Both the position numbers and the translations under genes were made by a program. Below are positions 27,092 through 37,850 of a DNA stretch of 64,000 nucleotides, in pieces. Source of the stretch: Streptantibioticus ferralitis (GTDB lineage: Bacteria; Actinomycetota; Actinomycetes; Streptomycetales; Streptomycetaceae); NCBI RefSeq assembly GCF_029223525.1, contig NZ_JARHTQ010000021.1, positions 1-64,000 of the forward strand, in the 5' to 3' direction. The notes beneath the pieces were generated by a model. It was not told where the DNA came from, searched no databases, and saw nothing but the letters and a program-made list of their open reading frames with translations. Positions within the stretch are counted from its first letter, which is position 1; each line of letters begins with the position of its first letter.

Positions 27092-27260
27092 GCTGCTCCA
27101 CGTATGGCCCACGACTCTAAGAGGGCGGGCACTCCATCCATAATGCGTGACCATTGCACATATACAAAAAAACGTTGCGCCTAACCTCGGGTAGCCGAGT
27201 GATCATTAGCCGCTCTTGGCGATTCGTTGCGCTCGGGCTGTTTTGCGGCAAATAAGCAGG

Positions 27261-27298
27261 GCCCCGTACGGTCCGCCGAGCGGCGGTCCGTACGGGGC
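27261..27298. terminator. Terminator of guaB1
   Basis: Inverted repeat GCCCCGTACGGTCCGCCG (27261-27278) against 27281-27298, 17 of 18 pairs, just past the guaB1 stop at 27319. Confidence 0.75.
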
Positions 27299-27318
27299 CT
27301 GGTGCCGTTGTGGTGCGT

Positions 27319-29908
<2,590 letters not shown>

Positions 29909-29965
29909 GTCACCGCCCACTTCCCGGGGACATTCCCCCGCACGTTTTCGAGGAGCTGACCGCCC

Positions 29966-30547
29966 GTGGGATTCCTTGACACCCTGCTCGGCCGTAGCAA
30001 GCCGGTCCGGCCCGATCTCGACCAGCTCTTCGGCCTGCCGTCGGCCGCCGTGACGCTGACGGCGGCCGCCGGGTTCACCCCGACCGGCGAGGGGTCGGTG
30101 TGCTTCGCCGCCGTGGAGGGCGGCGCCTTCGCCCAGTTGAAGGACGAGGTACAGGGCCTGCTGGACGCCGGTGCCGCACAGGACGGCGGACTGCCGGTGG
30201 AGTTCAGCCGGGACTCCTACGGCTACACCTGGCTGCTCTCCCGGCACGCCCCGGAAGACGTGACGGGCCTGGTCACCGATCTGCACGCGGTCAACTCGGT
30301 GCTGGAGGGCGGTGGTTTCGGCCCGCAGCTGCTGTGCTCGCTGGTGGGCTTCCGGGACGCCGAGGGGCGTTCGCTGGCGCTGGTCTACCTCTACAAGCGC
30401 GGTACGTTCTACCCGTTCGCGCCACGCGGCGGCGAACGGCGCGACAACGCGCTGGAGTTGCAGGTCAAGGCGATGGTCGCGAACGATCTGCGGGTTGAGG
30501 AGGACCTCAGCCGCTGGTTCCCGGTGTGGGGTGCCCCGGGGCTGTGA
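29966..30547 (+). CDS. pspAB: PspA-associated protein PspAB
   Basis: 193 residues; begins GFLDTLLGRSKPVRPDLDQLFGLPSA in two parts (residues 2-27), the start typical of the actinobacterial PspAB family linked to the phage-shock membrane-stress response. No catalytic motif is visible. Position directly after htpX supports a shared role in membrane upkeep. GTG start at 29966. Its last 41 bases overlap the 3' end of the convergent barstar-like gene, an unusual overlap that could produce antisense pairing at both 3' ends. Confidence 0.85.
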   Translation: MGFLDTLLGRSKPVRPDLDQLFGLPSAAVTLTAAAGFTPTGEGSVCFAAVEGGAFAQLKDEVQGLLDAGAAQDGGLPVEFSRDSYGYTWLLSRHAPEDVTGLVTDLHAVNSVLEGGGFGPQLLCSLVGFRDAEGRSLALVYLYKRGTFYPFAPRGGERRDNALELQVKAMVANDLRVEEDLSRWFPVWGAPGL

Positions 30548-30959
30548 CGTCGGGCTCCGCCAGCAGGACAAGGAGGGGCGTGTCCGTCTTCTCCCAGTAG
30601 GCGGCGGCGTCGCCGAGAACGTTCAGCGCGGTGCGCCACTCCCCCGGCGCCGCGGCCGCGTAGCCCTGCCAGTCCGAGATCACCAGCAGCCGGGCGCTCT
30701 CGGCGGGCAGCACGTCCGGGTCGGTCAGGCAGTCGTACAGGGCGTCCCAGTTGCGTCCGAACCAGTCCGGCAGCTTCAGCGCCTCGGCGCAGCGCGCCAT
30801 GAACCCGGCCTTGTCCGCCACCCCTTGGAGGTCCAGCGCGTCCGCCCGCCGACCGGCGTCCCGCGCGGCGGCCAGCAGCTCGGCGGTCGGCCGGTCCCGC
30901 TGCCAGTGCACAACTCCGCTACGGCTCAGCAGAGCTGACAGATCACCGGGCATGCTCAT
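30507..30959 (-). CDS. Barstar-family ribonuclease inhibitor
   Basis: 150 residues, longer than classic barstar (about 90) by N- and C-terminal extensions. The inhibitor core is clear: LPDWFGRNWDALYDCLTD (about 72-89), carrying the acidic residues equivalent to barstar Asp35/Asp39 that plug the RNase active site, then RLLVISDW. No signal peptide, so it stays in the cytoplasm. Its ATG overlaps the RNase gene's stop by four bases (30956-30959), giving coupled translation of toxin and antidote. Confidence 0.9.
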   Translation of the reverse strand: MSMPGDLSALLSRSGVVHWQRDRPTAELLAAARDAGRRADALDLQGVADKAGFMARCAEALKLPDWFGRNWDALYDCLTDPDVLPAESARLLVISDWQGYAAAAPGEWRTALNVLGDAAAYWEKTDTPLLVLLAEPDVTAPGHPTPGTSG

Positions 30960-31390
30960 CGTCCCGTCACCGCCTTGAAGGTCCGGTAGTGGTCATCGGT
31001 GTAGTACGTCTCGTGGCCGGAGCCGGTGACGATGCGCCGGGCGCCGCGATCGCGCGCGCCGGGGGTGGGCACCGTGTACTCGTGGTAGTAGCCGCGCCGT
31101 TCGCGCGGCAGCACGTTCTCGTATTTGCCGAAGACCACCCCGTCCTTGGGGTACGGGAACGGGCCCCCGGCGGCGATCAGTTGCAGCGTGTGCCGCGCCT
31201 CGGGGGGCAGCTGGCTGGCCGCGATCGTCGGCAGGCCGTGCGACTGGCCGGGTGCGGAAGCGGCGGGAGCCGCGCTGTGCGCACCGCCGGCGCGGGTACC
31301 GGAGTGCTTGTTGGCCGCGGAGCAGCCAGTCAGGGCGAGTAGCAGGCAGGCCAACAGCGCGGGGAGGATCTGAAGCGGGCGGCGTCGCAT
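30956..31390 (-). CDS. Barnase-type ribonuclease with lipoprotein signal
   Basis: 144 residues. The N-terminus is a lipoprotein signal with lipobox LTGC (Cys23), so the mature RNase should be anchored outside the membrane. The C-terminal domain keeps all three catalytic residues of guanyl-specific RNases: Glu in YYHEYTV, Arg in GARRIVTG, His in TDDHYRTF. Cuts RNA after G. ATG at 31390 directly begins the signal sequence. With the downstream barstar-like gene it forms an RNase/inhibitor pair of the barnase-barstar kind, probably used against competitors or for RNA scavenging. Confidence 0.9.
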   Translation of the reverse strand: MRRRPLQILPALLACLLLALTGCSAANKHSGTRAGGAHSAAPAASAPGQSHGLPTIAASQLPPEARHTLQLIAAGGPFPYPKDGVVFGKYENVLPRERRGYYHEYTVPTPGARDRGARRIVTGSGHETYYTDDHYRTFKAVTGR

Positions 31391-31567
31391 GGAGTTGATG
31401 CTGCCATATCCACGGCGGAGCCCGTTTCGACCACGGTCGGCTGGCACCGCCGGTCCGCGCCGTCGCGGTCGCTCACCATCGCGGCGGGATGTCCTTCCGG
31501 GTCAAGCGCCCGGAACTCCTGGGGGTTTGGGGGCTTGCCCCAAACAGAATCGCCGCAGCCGCGGGCA

Positions 31568-31587
31568 ACCCCCACGGCGTGGCCCGG
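31568..31587. repeat. Dispersed intergenic repeat, partial copy
   Basis: ACCCCCACGGCGTGGCCCGG, 18 of 20 bases matching 35321-35340. It lies in the 243-base gap between the RNase and SorC-type regulator genes, where I see nothing else. Confidence 0.4.
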
Positions 31588-31633
31588 CGGCACAACCCAC
31601 CGCAACCCGAGCCAAGGATCCGCCGGAAGGGCG

Positions 31634-32671
31634 CTACGCCTCGCCCGGGTCGACGCGCTCCAGTGCGGGGCGCGGGCCTGGGGACTGCCGGTTCAGCAGG
31701 TGGTCGGCCGCGGCGGTGTCGGTGACCAGGCTGGTGACCAGCCCGGAGCGGAGCACCGCGCCGACCGCCGGTGCCTTGCGCATGCCGCCCGCGATGGCCA
31801 CGACCTCGGGCACCCGGCGCAGCCGGTCCGCGTCCACGGTGATGCAGCGCTCCCGCAGGTCCCGGCCGACGCGTCGGCCGTCCGCGTCGAAGAGGTGGGA
31901 GGACATCTCGGCGGCCACCCCGAGGTCCGCGTAGTGCTTGCGCTCGGCGTCGGACAGTGCGTCGTAGACGGTCGAGACGCGCGGTTCCCAGGAGCCGATG
32001 GAGACCACGGCGACGGTGACCTTGTCGAAGTAGCCCATGGCGGCGGCGATGCCGGTCTGCTTGCGCAGCGCGGCGGCGGTGGCCGCGTCCGGCAGCACCA
32101 TGGGTGCGTACATCGGGTGGGCCTCGCCGCCGGAGACGGCGGCGGCCCGGCGAACCGCCTCGACCGAGCCGCGTTCCGCGGTCCCGGCGTCGTAGACGCC
32201 GGTGAGCTGGACGACGGTGCACGGCGGCAGCCGGTCGAGGGCGTTGGCCATGGTGATGATGGAGCGGCCCCAGGCCAGGCCGAGGACATCGCCCTCGGTG
32301 ACGAGTTCGCTGAGCAACCCGGCGGCCACCGCGCCGAGGTTCTCCGGGTCGGGGGCGTCGCTGGCCTGACCGTCCGGAGATTCCACCACGACGGCGTTGC
32401 GCAGCCCGTAGCGGGCGCGCAGTGCGTCGGAACGCTCGGCGTCGAGTTCGGCGGGAACGCGGATCTCGATGCGCACCAGATCGCGTTCGAGCGCCGACTC
32501 CAGCACTCGGGCGACCTTGAAGCGGCTGACGCCGAACTCCTCCGCGATCTGGATCTTGGACTTGCCCTCCAGGTAGAAGCGGCGAGCCATCGCCGCCGCC
32601 TGCACCATCTCGGCGGGCCCCATGCGGACGGGTGAGCGGCCAGTGGTCACGTCAGCCTCCCCAGTGCTCAT
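31634..32671 (-). CDS. SorC/DeoR-type sugar-binding transcriptional regulator
   Basis: 345 residues. N-terminal HTH (about 22-65: ARRFYLEGKSKIQIAEEFG followed by VSRFKVARVLE) and a large C-terminal sugar-binding domain related to sugar-phosphate isomerases (VLGLAWGRSIITMANAL; ITVDADRLRRVPEVVAIAGG). Members sense a phosphorylated sugar. No catabolic operon adjoins it, but rpe (ribulose-phosphate epimerase) is 230 bases upstream on the same strand. Its own upstream region has three GAGTAC repeats. Confidence 0.9.
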   Translation of the reverse strand: MSTGEADVTTGRSPVRMGPAEMVQAAAMARRFYLEGKSKIQIAEEFGVSRFKVARVLESALERDLVRIEIRVPAELDAERSDALRARYGLRNAVVVESPDGQASDAPDPENLGAVAAGLLSELVTEGDVLGLAWGRSIITMANALDRLPPCTVVQLTGVYDAGTAERGSVEAVRRAAAVSGGEAHPMYAPMVLPDAATAAALRKQTGIAAAMGYFDKVTVAVVSIGSWEPRVSTVYDALSDAERKHYADLGVAAEMSSHLFDADGRRVGRDLRERCITVDADRLRRVPEVVAIAGGMRKAPAVGAVLRSGLVTSLVTDTAAADHLLNRQSPGPRPALERVDPGEA

Positions 32672-32742
32672 TTGATTGCCAACATGCTCATCTTTGCAGA
32701 TGGCGAGGCGTTGCGGGCGATCCCGACCGCGAGGAGTTCCGG

Positions 32743-32774
32743 TGAGTACTTGGTGAGTACTTCACGATGAGTAC
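32743..32774 (-). promoter_or_regulatory. Triplet of GAGTAC repeats upstream of the SorC-type gene
   Basis: GAGTAC occurs at 32743-32748, 32755-32760 and 32769-32774, spaced 12 and 14 bases start to start, about 75-100 bases before the regulator's ATG. The spacing of roughly one helical turn suggests a binding site, perhaps for autoregulation by the SorC-type protein. Confidence 0.4.
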
Positions 32775-32854
32775 CTCAATCTACGGGAAAACTACGGGAT
32801 CCTCGCCCGCGACGCCCCTCGGTTCAGGGGACGTTCGGCGACAGTTGAACGACT

Positions 32855-32889
32855 GTTCAGCGGTGTCGGTTCAGCGGTGTCGGTTCAGC
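32855..32889. repeat. Short tandem repeat (14-bp unit)
   Basis: GTTCAGCGGTGTCG occurs twice in tandem (32855-32868, 32869-32882), followed by a partial third copy (GTTCAGC). It sits just past the rpe stop at 32901. Confidence 0.6.
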
Positions 32890-32900
32890 CGTGGCGGTTC

Positions 32901-33587
32901 TCAGTGGCCACAAGCCCAGGGTGCCTTCGCGCCCACCGCCTCGGCCTGGGCGCGCAGCGCGCGCACCGCCTGCGCCGGGTCCTCGGCCCCGTACACCGCG
33001 GAGCCCGCCACGAACACATCGGCGCCCGCCTCGGCGCACCGCTCGATCGTCGACGCCGACACCCCGCCGTCCACCTGAAGCCACAGCTCAAGGCCGTGTT
33101 TGGCGATCAGCTCCCGGGTGCGGCGGATCTTCGGCAGCATGATGTCCAGGAAGGCCTGCCCGCCGAAACCCGGCTCGACCGTCATCACCAGAAGCATGTC
33201 GAGCTCAGGAAGCAGGTCCTCGTACGGCTCGATCGGCGTGGCGGGCTTGAGCGCCATCGACGCCCTGGCGCCCTTGGCCCGGATCTCCCGCGCCAGCCGG
33301 ACCGGCGCGGCCGCCGCCTCGACATGGAACGTGACCGAGCCCGCACCCGCCTCCACGTACTGCGGCGCCCAGCGGTCCGGGTCCTCGATCATCAGATGGC
33401 AGTCGAGCGGGGTGTCGGTCGCCCTGCGCAGCGATTCCACGACGGGAACACCGAGCGTGAGGTTGGGCACGAAGTGGTTGTCCATCACGTCGACATGGAG
33501 CCAGTCGGCTCCGGCCACGGCCTGCGCCTCATCGGCGAGCCGGGCGAAGTCGGCGGACAGGATGCTCGGGTTGATCTGCGCACGCAT
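32901..33587 (-). CDS. rpe: Ribulose-phosphate 3-epimerase
   Basis: 228 residues, TIM barrel. Interconverts ribulose 5-phosphate and xylulose 5-phosphate in the pentose phosphate pathway. Metal and acid/base residues are visible: Ser in [15 protein letters not shown] (His, Asp), CHLMIEDPD (His), [12 protein letters not shown], and LQVDGGV (Asp). The start ATG at 33587 gives [10 protein letters not shown], the normal N-terminus. The upstream hairpin (33623-33651) separates it from rsmB. Confidence 0.97.
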   Translation of the reverse strand: MRAQINPSILSADFARLADEAQAVAGADWLHVDVMDNHFVPNLTLGVPVVESLRRATDTPLDCHLMIEDPDRWAPQYVEAGAGSVTFHVEAAAAPVRLAREIRAKGARASMALKPATPIEPYEDLLPELDMLLVMTVEPGFGGQAFLDIMLPKIRRTRELIAKHGLELWLQVDGGVSASTIERCAEAGADVFVAGSAVYGAEDPAQAVRALRAQAEAVGAKAPWACGH

Positions 33588-33622
33588 GCGCCCAGTATGG
33601 CGCGCCCGAACTCCCGTACGGT

Positions 33623-33651
33623 GCCGGGGGCCACCGCGAGCGGCCCCCGGC
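33623..33651. terminator. Terminator between rsmB and rpe
   Basis: GCCGGGGGCC at 33623-33632 and its complement at 33642-33651 with a 9-base loop, 40 bases after the rsmB stop. Confidence 0.65.
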
Positions 33652-33691
33652 GCCTCCCCGCCGGACGGCGCCGGGCGCGTCCCCCGGGGCG

Positions 33692-35119
33692 TCAGCGGGT
33701 GCGGCGGAGCAGCGCCAGATACATCGCGTCCGTGCCGTGCAGATGCGGCCACAGTTGGATGTCGGGGCCCGCGCCGAGGTCCGGTACGCCGGGCAACAGC
33801 GGGCGGGCGTCGATCAGTTCGGCCGCTTCCGATGACGATCGCAGCACATCGTCCACCACGGCCCGGGTCTCGGCCGGGTGCGGTGAGCAGGTCGCGTACC
33901 CGACCACACCGCCGACCCGCACCGAACGCAGCGCGGTGCGCAGCAGCTCCCGCTGCAGCGGGCCGAAGCCCGCCACGTCCTCCGGACGACGCCGCCATCT
34001 GGCCTCCGGGCGGCGGCGCAGCGCGCCCAGTCCGGTGCACGGTACATCCATCAGGACACGGTCGAACGTGCCCTCCGGCCACGCCGGTCGGGTGCCGTCC
34101 GCGGTGATCACCTGGTACGGGCCCGGGTTGCCCGCCAGCGCGCGGGCGACCAGCCGGGCGCGATGCGGCTGCTTCTCGGCGGCCACCAGCCCGGCGCCGC
34201 GCTCCGCCGCGAGCGCGGCGAGCAGCGCCGCCTTGCCGCCGGGGCCCGCGCAACCGTCGAGCCAGCGGCGATCGGGCCCGTCCAGCGGAGCGTTGGCCAG
34301 CGCCAGCGCCACGAGCTGGCTGCCCTCGTCCTGAACCCCGGCGGCGCCGTCGCGCACCGCTTCCAGTGCCGCCGGATCCCCGCCGTCCGCCAGCCTTATC
34401 GCGTACGGGGACCAGCGCCCAGGCACCCCGTCCTCGCCGACCTCCGCGGCCAACTCGGCCGTGCCGCAGCGGCCCGGCCGGGCGACCAGCGTCACCTCGG
34501 GCCGCTCGTTGTCCGCTTCCAGCAGTTCCTCGATGCCGTCGCGGCCACCACCGAGCGCGTCCCACAGCGCGGAGACCACCCAGCGGGGGTGCGAGTGCAC
34601 CACGGCGAGATGGTCCTCGGGATCGTCGTCATAGGGCGGTGCCACCCGGTCCAGCCAGCCGTCGAGGTCATCGGCGGCGATCTTGCGCAGTACGGCGTTG
34701 ACAAACCGGGAGCGGCCGTCGCCCACCACGGCCCGGGCCAGCTCGACGGTGGCCGAGACCGCGGCGTGCGGCGGAATGCGGGTACCGAGCAGTTGGTGCG
34801 CGCCAAGGCTCAGCACGTCCAGCACCGGCGGGTCGACCTCGCCCAGCGGCCGGTCGACACACGCCGCGATGATGGCGTCGTAGGTGCCCTGACGGCGCAG
34901 CGTCCCGTAGACCAGCTCGGTGGCCAGGGCCGCATCGCGCCGGTCGAAGCCGTCACCGCCCCGCTCGGCGTCCCGCAGCAGGGCCGGAAGCACGAGGTTG
35001 GCGTACGCGTCGCGCTCGTCCACCGCCCGCAGCGCGTCATAGGCGAGTTTGCGAACCGGATCGGGGTTCGGGCGGCGGTAGCGCGGCTTGCCCTGCGGAC
35101 GGCGGGGGCGGGAGTTCAT
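33692..35119 (-). CDS. rsmB: 16S rRNA (cytosine-967-C5) methyltransferase
   Basis: 475 residues. An N-terminal NusB-like RNA-binding domain (about 20-160), then an SAM-dependent methyltransferase domain with SAM loop [17 protein letters not shown], and the two catalytic cysteine motifs [19 protein letters not shown] (split after DVPCTG) and [11 protein letters not shown]. Methylates C967 of 16S rRNA. ATG at 35119 has GGAG upstream; the open frame continues far upstream without conserved sequence. Third gene in the def-fmt-rsmB order, but 272 bases separate it from fmt. Confidence 0.95.
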   Translation of the reverse strand: MNSRPRRPQGKPRYRRPNPDPVRKLAYDALRAVDERDAYANLVLPALLRDAERGGDGFDRRDAALATELVYGTLRRQGTYDAIIAACVDRPLGEVDPPVLDVLSLGAHQLLGTRIPPHAAVSATVELARAVVGDGRSRFVNAVLRKIAADDLDGWLDRVAPPYDDDPEDHLAVVHSHPRWVVSALWDALGGGRDGIEELLEADNERPEVTLVARPGRCGTAELAAEVGEDGVPGRWSPYAIRLADGGDPAALEAVRDGAAGVQDEGSQLVALALANAPLDGPDRRWLDGCAGPGGKAALLAALAAERGAGLVAAEKQPHRARLVARALAGNPGPYQVITADGTRPAWPEGTFDRVLMDVPCTGLGALRRRPEARWRRRPEDVAGFGPLQRELLRTALRSVRVGGVVGYATCSPHPAETRAVVDDVLRSSSEAAELIDARPLLPGVPDLGAGPDIQLWPHLHGTDAMYLALLRRTR

Positions 35120-35320
35120 CGGGAAGGTGCTCCGGAAATCAGCTGTGTACGGGCCGCCTGGGCGGCAGGCCTCCCCCAGCCTACGGCTTGCCCGCCGGCC
35201 AGGCTGGCCCAGGTCTTCCCGGAACCGCGGGTCCGCAGCTTCGTGGATGCTCGCCGTCCCGGCGGGAAAACGTGATCGGGGCCCGCCCCCCGACGCCCTT
35301 GGGGGCCGCGACGGCGAGCA

Positions 35321-35348
35321 ACCCCCACGGCGCGGACCGGAGGTGTCC
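35321..35348. repeat. Dispersed intergenic repeat, copy 2
   Basis: Begins ACCCCCACGGCGCGGACCGG; 25 of 28 bases match 20501-20528. Located in the 272-base fmt-rsmB gap, which otherwise shows only GC-rich low-complexity sequence. Confidence 0.5.
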
Positions 35349-35391
35349 ACACCCCCGCACCCCAACGAAGACCCGTCGGCGCACAAGAGCC

Positions 35392-36345
35392 CTAGGCGCC
35401 GGCCAGGTCCCCGAACCCCTCGCCGGAGGCGATCCGTACGCCACGGGCCCAATCCGCCGCCCGCATCCGCTTCTTGCCCTGCGGTTGCACCTCCGTGAGC
35501 TCGACGGCGTGCGAGCCGGTCCCCACGTACACCGCGGACTTGGTCACGGCGAGTTCGCCCGGCGCGAGCCGCAGGTCCGCACGGTCCGCCAGGAGCTTCA
35601 CCGGTGCCGCGAGCTTGAGGCGCTCCCCCTGGAAGACGGTCCACGCCCCGGGCGCGGGCGTGCACGCCCGGACCACGCGGTCCACCCGCAGCGCGGGCGC
35701 GTTCCAGTCGACGCGGGCGTTGTCGACGGTGATCTTCGGGGCCAGCGTGATGCCCTCGGAAGGCTGCGGCCGGGCCTGCAGCGTGCCGTCCTCGATGCCG
35801 TCCATCGTGGCCGCCAGCAGCCCCGCGCCGGAGCGCGCGAGCCGGTCCAGCAGTGCGCCGCTGGTGTCGTCGGACCGTACGACTTCGGTGAGCACACCGT
35901 AGACCGGGCCGGAGTCCAGTCCCTCTTCGATGAGGAACGTGGACGCACCGGTCACTTCGTCGCCCGCCAGCACGGCATGCTGCACCGGCGCCGCGCCACG
36001 CCACGCGGGCAGCAGCGAGAAGTGCAGGTTGACCCAGCCGTGGGCGGGAATCTCCAGTGCCGCCTTGGGCAGCAGGGCGCCGTACGCGACGACCGGGCAG
36101 CAGTCCGGGGCGATCTCGCCCAGCCGGGCGAGGAAGTCCTCGTCGCGCGGCCGGTTCGGCTTGAGCACCTCGATACCGGCTTCCTCGGCACGCTGCGCGA
36201 CCGGGCTCGCCACCAGCTTGCGGCCGCGGCCGGCGGGCGCGTCGGGCCGGGTGACGACGGCCGCGACCTCATGCCGGTCGGACGCCAGCAGGGCCTCCAG
36301 AGCGGGGACGGCGACTTCGGGGGTACCGGCGAAGACAAGCCTCAT
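35392..36345 (-). CDS. fmt: Methionyl-tRNA formyltransferase
   Basis: 317 residues. Formylates Met-tRNAi using 10-formyl-THF. The catalytic Asn-His-Asp set is present ([14 protein letters not shown] and [10 protein letters not shown]), and the C-terminal OB-fold tRNA-binding domain (about 205-317) contains [14 protein letters not shown]. Starts at ATG 36345, 43 bases after the def stop. Loss of Def function next door (see 36389) would matter because formyl groups added by Fmt must be removed. Confidence 0.96.
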   Translation of the reverse strand: MRLVFAGTPEVAVPALEALLASDRHEVAAVVTRPDAPAGRGRKLVASPVAQRAEEAGIEVLKPNRPRDEDFLARLGEIAPDCCPVVAYGALLPKAALEIPAHGWVNLHFSLLPAWRGAAPVQHAVLAGDEVTGASTFLIEEGLDSGPVYGVLTEVVRSDDTSGALLDRLARSGAGLLAATMDGIEDGTLQARPQPSEGITLAPKITVDNARVDWNAPALRVDRVVRACTPAPGAWTVFQGERLKLAAPVKLLADRADLRLAPGELAVTKSAVYVGTGSHAVELTEVQPQGKKRMRAADWARGVRIASGEGFGDLAGA

Positions 36346-36388
36346 CGGGGTGCGGTGCCTTTCGAGAAGGAGCGTGGAACCGGCGGAC

Positions 36389-36933
36389 TCAACGCGCGCG
36401 GCCGAATGTGCTGTGCGGGGAGACCCGGACCTGCGGTGCGGGCTCGCCCGCCCACTCGGCCTCCCGGATGGCCTTCATCGCCGCCTTGCGCTGCTCGGGG
36501 TCGAGCCGGTCGATGAAGATGATGCCGTCGAGATGGTCTGTCTCGTGCTGTATGCAGCGGGCGAGCAGTTGCGTTCCCTCGACGGTGACCGGGTCGCCGT
36601 ACATGTTGAAGCCCTGGCGACGACGCCGTACGCCCGCTTGCAGTCGAACCGCAGCCCCGGCAGCGACAGACAGCCCTCGGGGCCGTCCTGCTCCTCGTCG
36701 GTCAGCGTCAGGTCGGGGTTGACCAGATGCCCGAGTTCGCCGTCGACGTGATAGGTGAACACCCGCAGCGAAACGCCGAGTTGCGGCGCGGCCAGGCCCG
36801 CACCCGGCGCGTCGACCATAGTGTCGGTGAGGTCCTTGACGAGGGTGCGTAGTTCCTTGTCGAAGACGGTGACCGGCTGCGCCTTCATACGCAGCACCGG
36901 ATCGCCGAAGAGGTGGATCGGCATCACGGACAC
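36389..36933 (-). pseudogene. def: Peptide deformylase gene, frameshifted
   Basis: Read in two frames, the locus encodes a complete 181-residue class deformylase: GAGLAAPQLGV (motif 1), EGCLSLPG (motif 2, metal Cys) in the first frame (36933 to about 36613), then HETDHLDG (motif 3, two metal His) in the second (about 36612 to 36389). The frames join at a run CCC at 36612-36614, where the homologous sequence (...VVA, then GFNMYGDP) needs one more C. As given, translation leaves frame after VVAR, losing the metal-binding helix. Either a real single-base deletion or a homopolymer sequencing error. Streptomycetes usually carry more than one def gene, so a true null could be tolerated. Confidence 0.85.
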
Positions 36934-37189
36934 AGAACGGACTCCCGTCGACGGGGGGCGGAGCGAGGTTGGCGCGGAGCGGCCTCCCAGTCTATGGCGG
37001 TCTGTGCACCGGCGGATTCAGGGGCGTACGGAAGTGCGTACGCCTCTTCCGTGTCTACTCACGCCCCTTAAGCGTGACCCGATGGGCTGCTGACGCGTTG
37101 GTCAAGACAGATTGACCGAAAACGGGCCGCGACACGGTCCGTTCGCAACCCGACAAACTCACAGCATCGCCGGTTCGAGAGGCTTGTTC

Positions 37190-37699
37190 ATGGCCGACCA
37201 CGCAACCCACGACGCCCAGGCACGGGCCAGTCTGCACCTCCTGGTGCGGGATATCGAGCGGGTCCGCCGGCAGGTGGACGCGCTGCGCACCCTCACCGCC
37301 CAGCTGGGCAATGTCTACCGCCCGAGGCGCAGCGGACCCGCCGCCGGATTCGTCGTATACGGCCGGGCCCCGGCACCAACCGTGCGGCTCGCCCAAGAGC
37401 TGCGGGACAGCGTCGAGACCCTGGTCACCGCCGCTGTCGACTTCGACCGGTCGTTGGGCTTCTCCTGGGACGCGGTGGGCTCGGCGCTCGGAGTGACCAA
37501 GCAGGCCGTGCACCGGCGCTACGGGACCCGCCGGGCCACCGCGTCCGGCGGCGAGGACGAGGCTGGGCACACCGCGCCGACCCCGACCCGTACGGTGCCC
37601 GCCGCGCGCTCGGTACCCATGGGTGCGCCGCAGTCCGGAAGCGCCGCGCTCCGGGACGAGGCCTTCCCCGGCGCGCTGCCGGGGCCGCGCAACGGCTGA
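37190..37699 (+). CDS. Small protein with helix-turn-helix, function unknown
   Basis: 169 residues. N-terminal helical stretch ([21 protein letters not shown]), possibly coiled-coil, then [23 protein letters not shown] (about 84-106), a helix-turn-helix of sigma-factor-like or XRE-like appearance, and a disordered Pro/Ala-rich tail. I recall such a gene next to def/priA in other Streptomyces but know no function. ATG 37190 has GAGAGG upstream. An inverted repeat GGTCAA-N6-TTGACC (37100-37117) lies in front of it. Confidence 0.75.
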   Translation: MADHATHDAQARASLHLLVRDIERVRRQVDALRTLTAQLGNVYRPRRSGPAAGFVVYGRAPAPTVRLAQELRDSVETLVTAAVDFDRSLGFSWDAVGSALGVTKQAVHRRYGTRRATASGGEDEAGHTAPTPTRTVPAARSVPMGAPQSGSAALRDEAFPGALPGPRNG

Positions 37700-37741
37700 C
37701 GACACGGCAGGCGGACGCCAACGCCTGGCCGGCCCGCACAA

Positions 37742-37789
37742 CACCGCCCCGCCGCCCGCGACGCCGACACGCCGGGCATCGGGGCGGTG
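37742..37789. terminator. Terminator-like inverted repeat between convergent genes
   Basis: CACCGCCCCG at 37742-37751 and CGGGGCGGTG at 37780-37789 with a 28-base loop, between the HTH gene (+) and priA (-). Confidence 0.45.
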
Positions 37790-37850
37790 GCATTGGGCGG
37801 CAGCTCGCGGCGGTGAGCGCGAGGGGCGGGCCCGGGCGGCGGGCGCCCCG

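Larger units (their letters stand above)
26977..27318. other. 342-base intergenic region: leader of the permease gene and guaB1 terminator
   Basis: No gene is supported. It holds two tandem hairpins (27036-27091), an unusually AT-rich patch (about 27140-27172) likely to carry the permease promoter, CGTTGCGC repeated at 27173-27180 and 27225-27232, and the guaB1 terminator (27261-27298). Confidence 0.6.

Noticed and set aside
33692-36004. N-terminal extension of rsmB to 36004
   Set aside because: The extra residues are low-complexity and overlap fmt antisense-frame sequence; homology starts at 35119.
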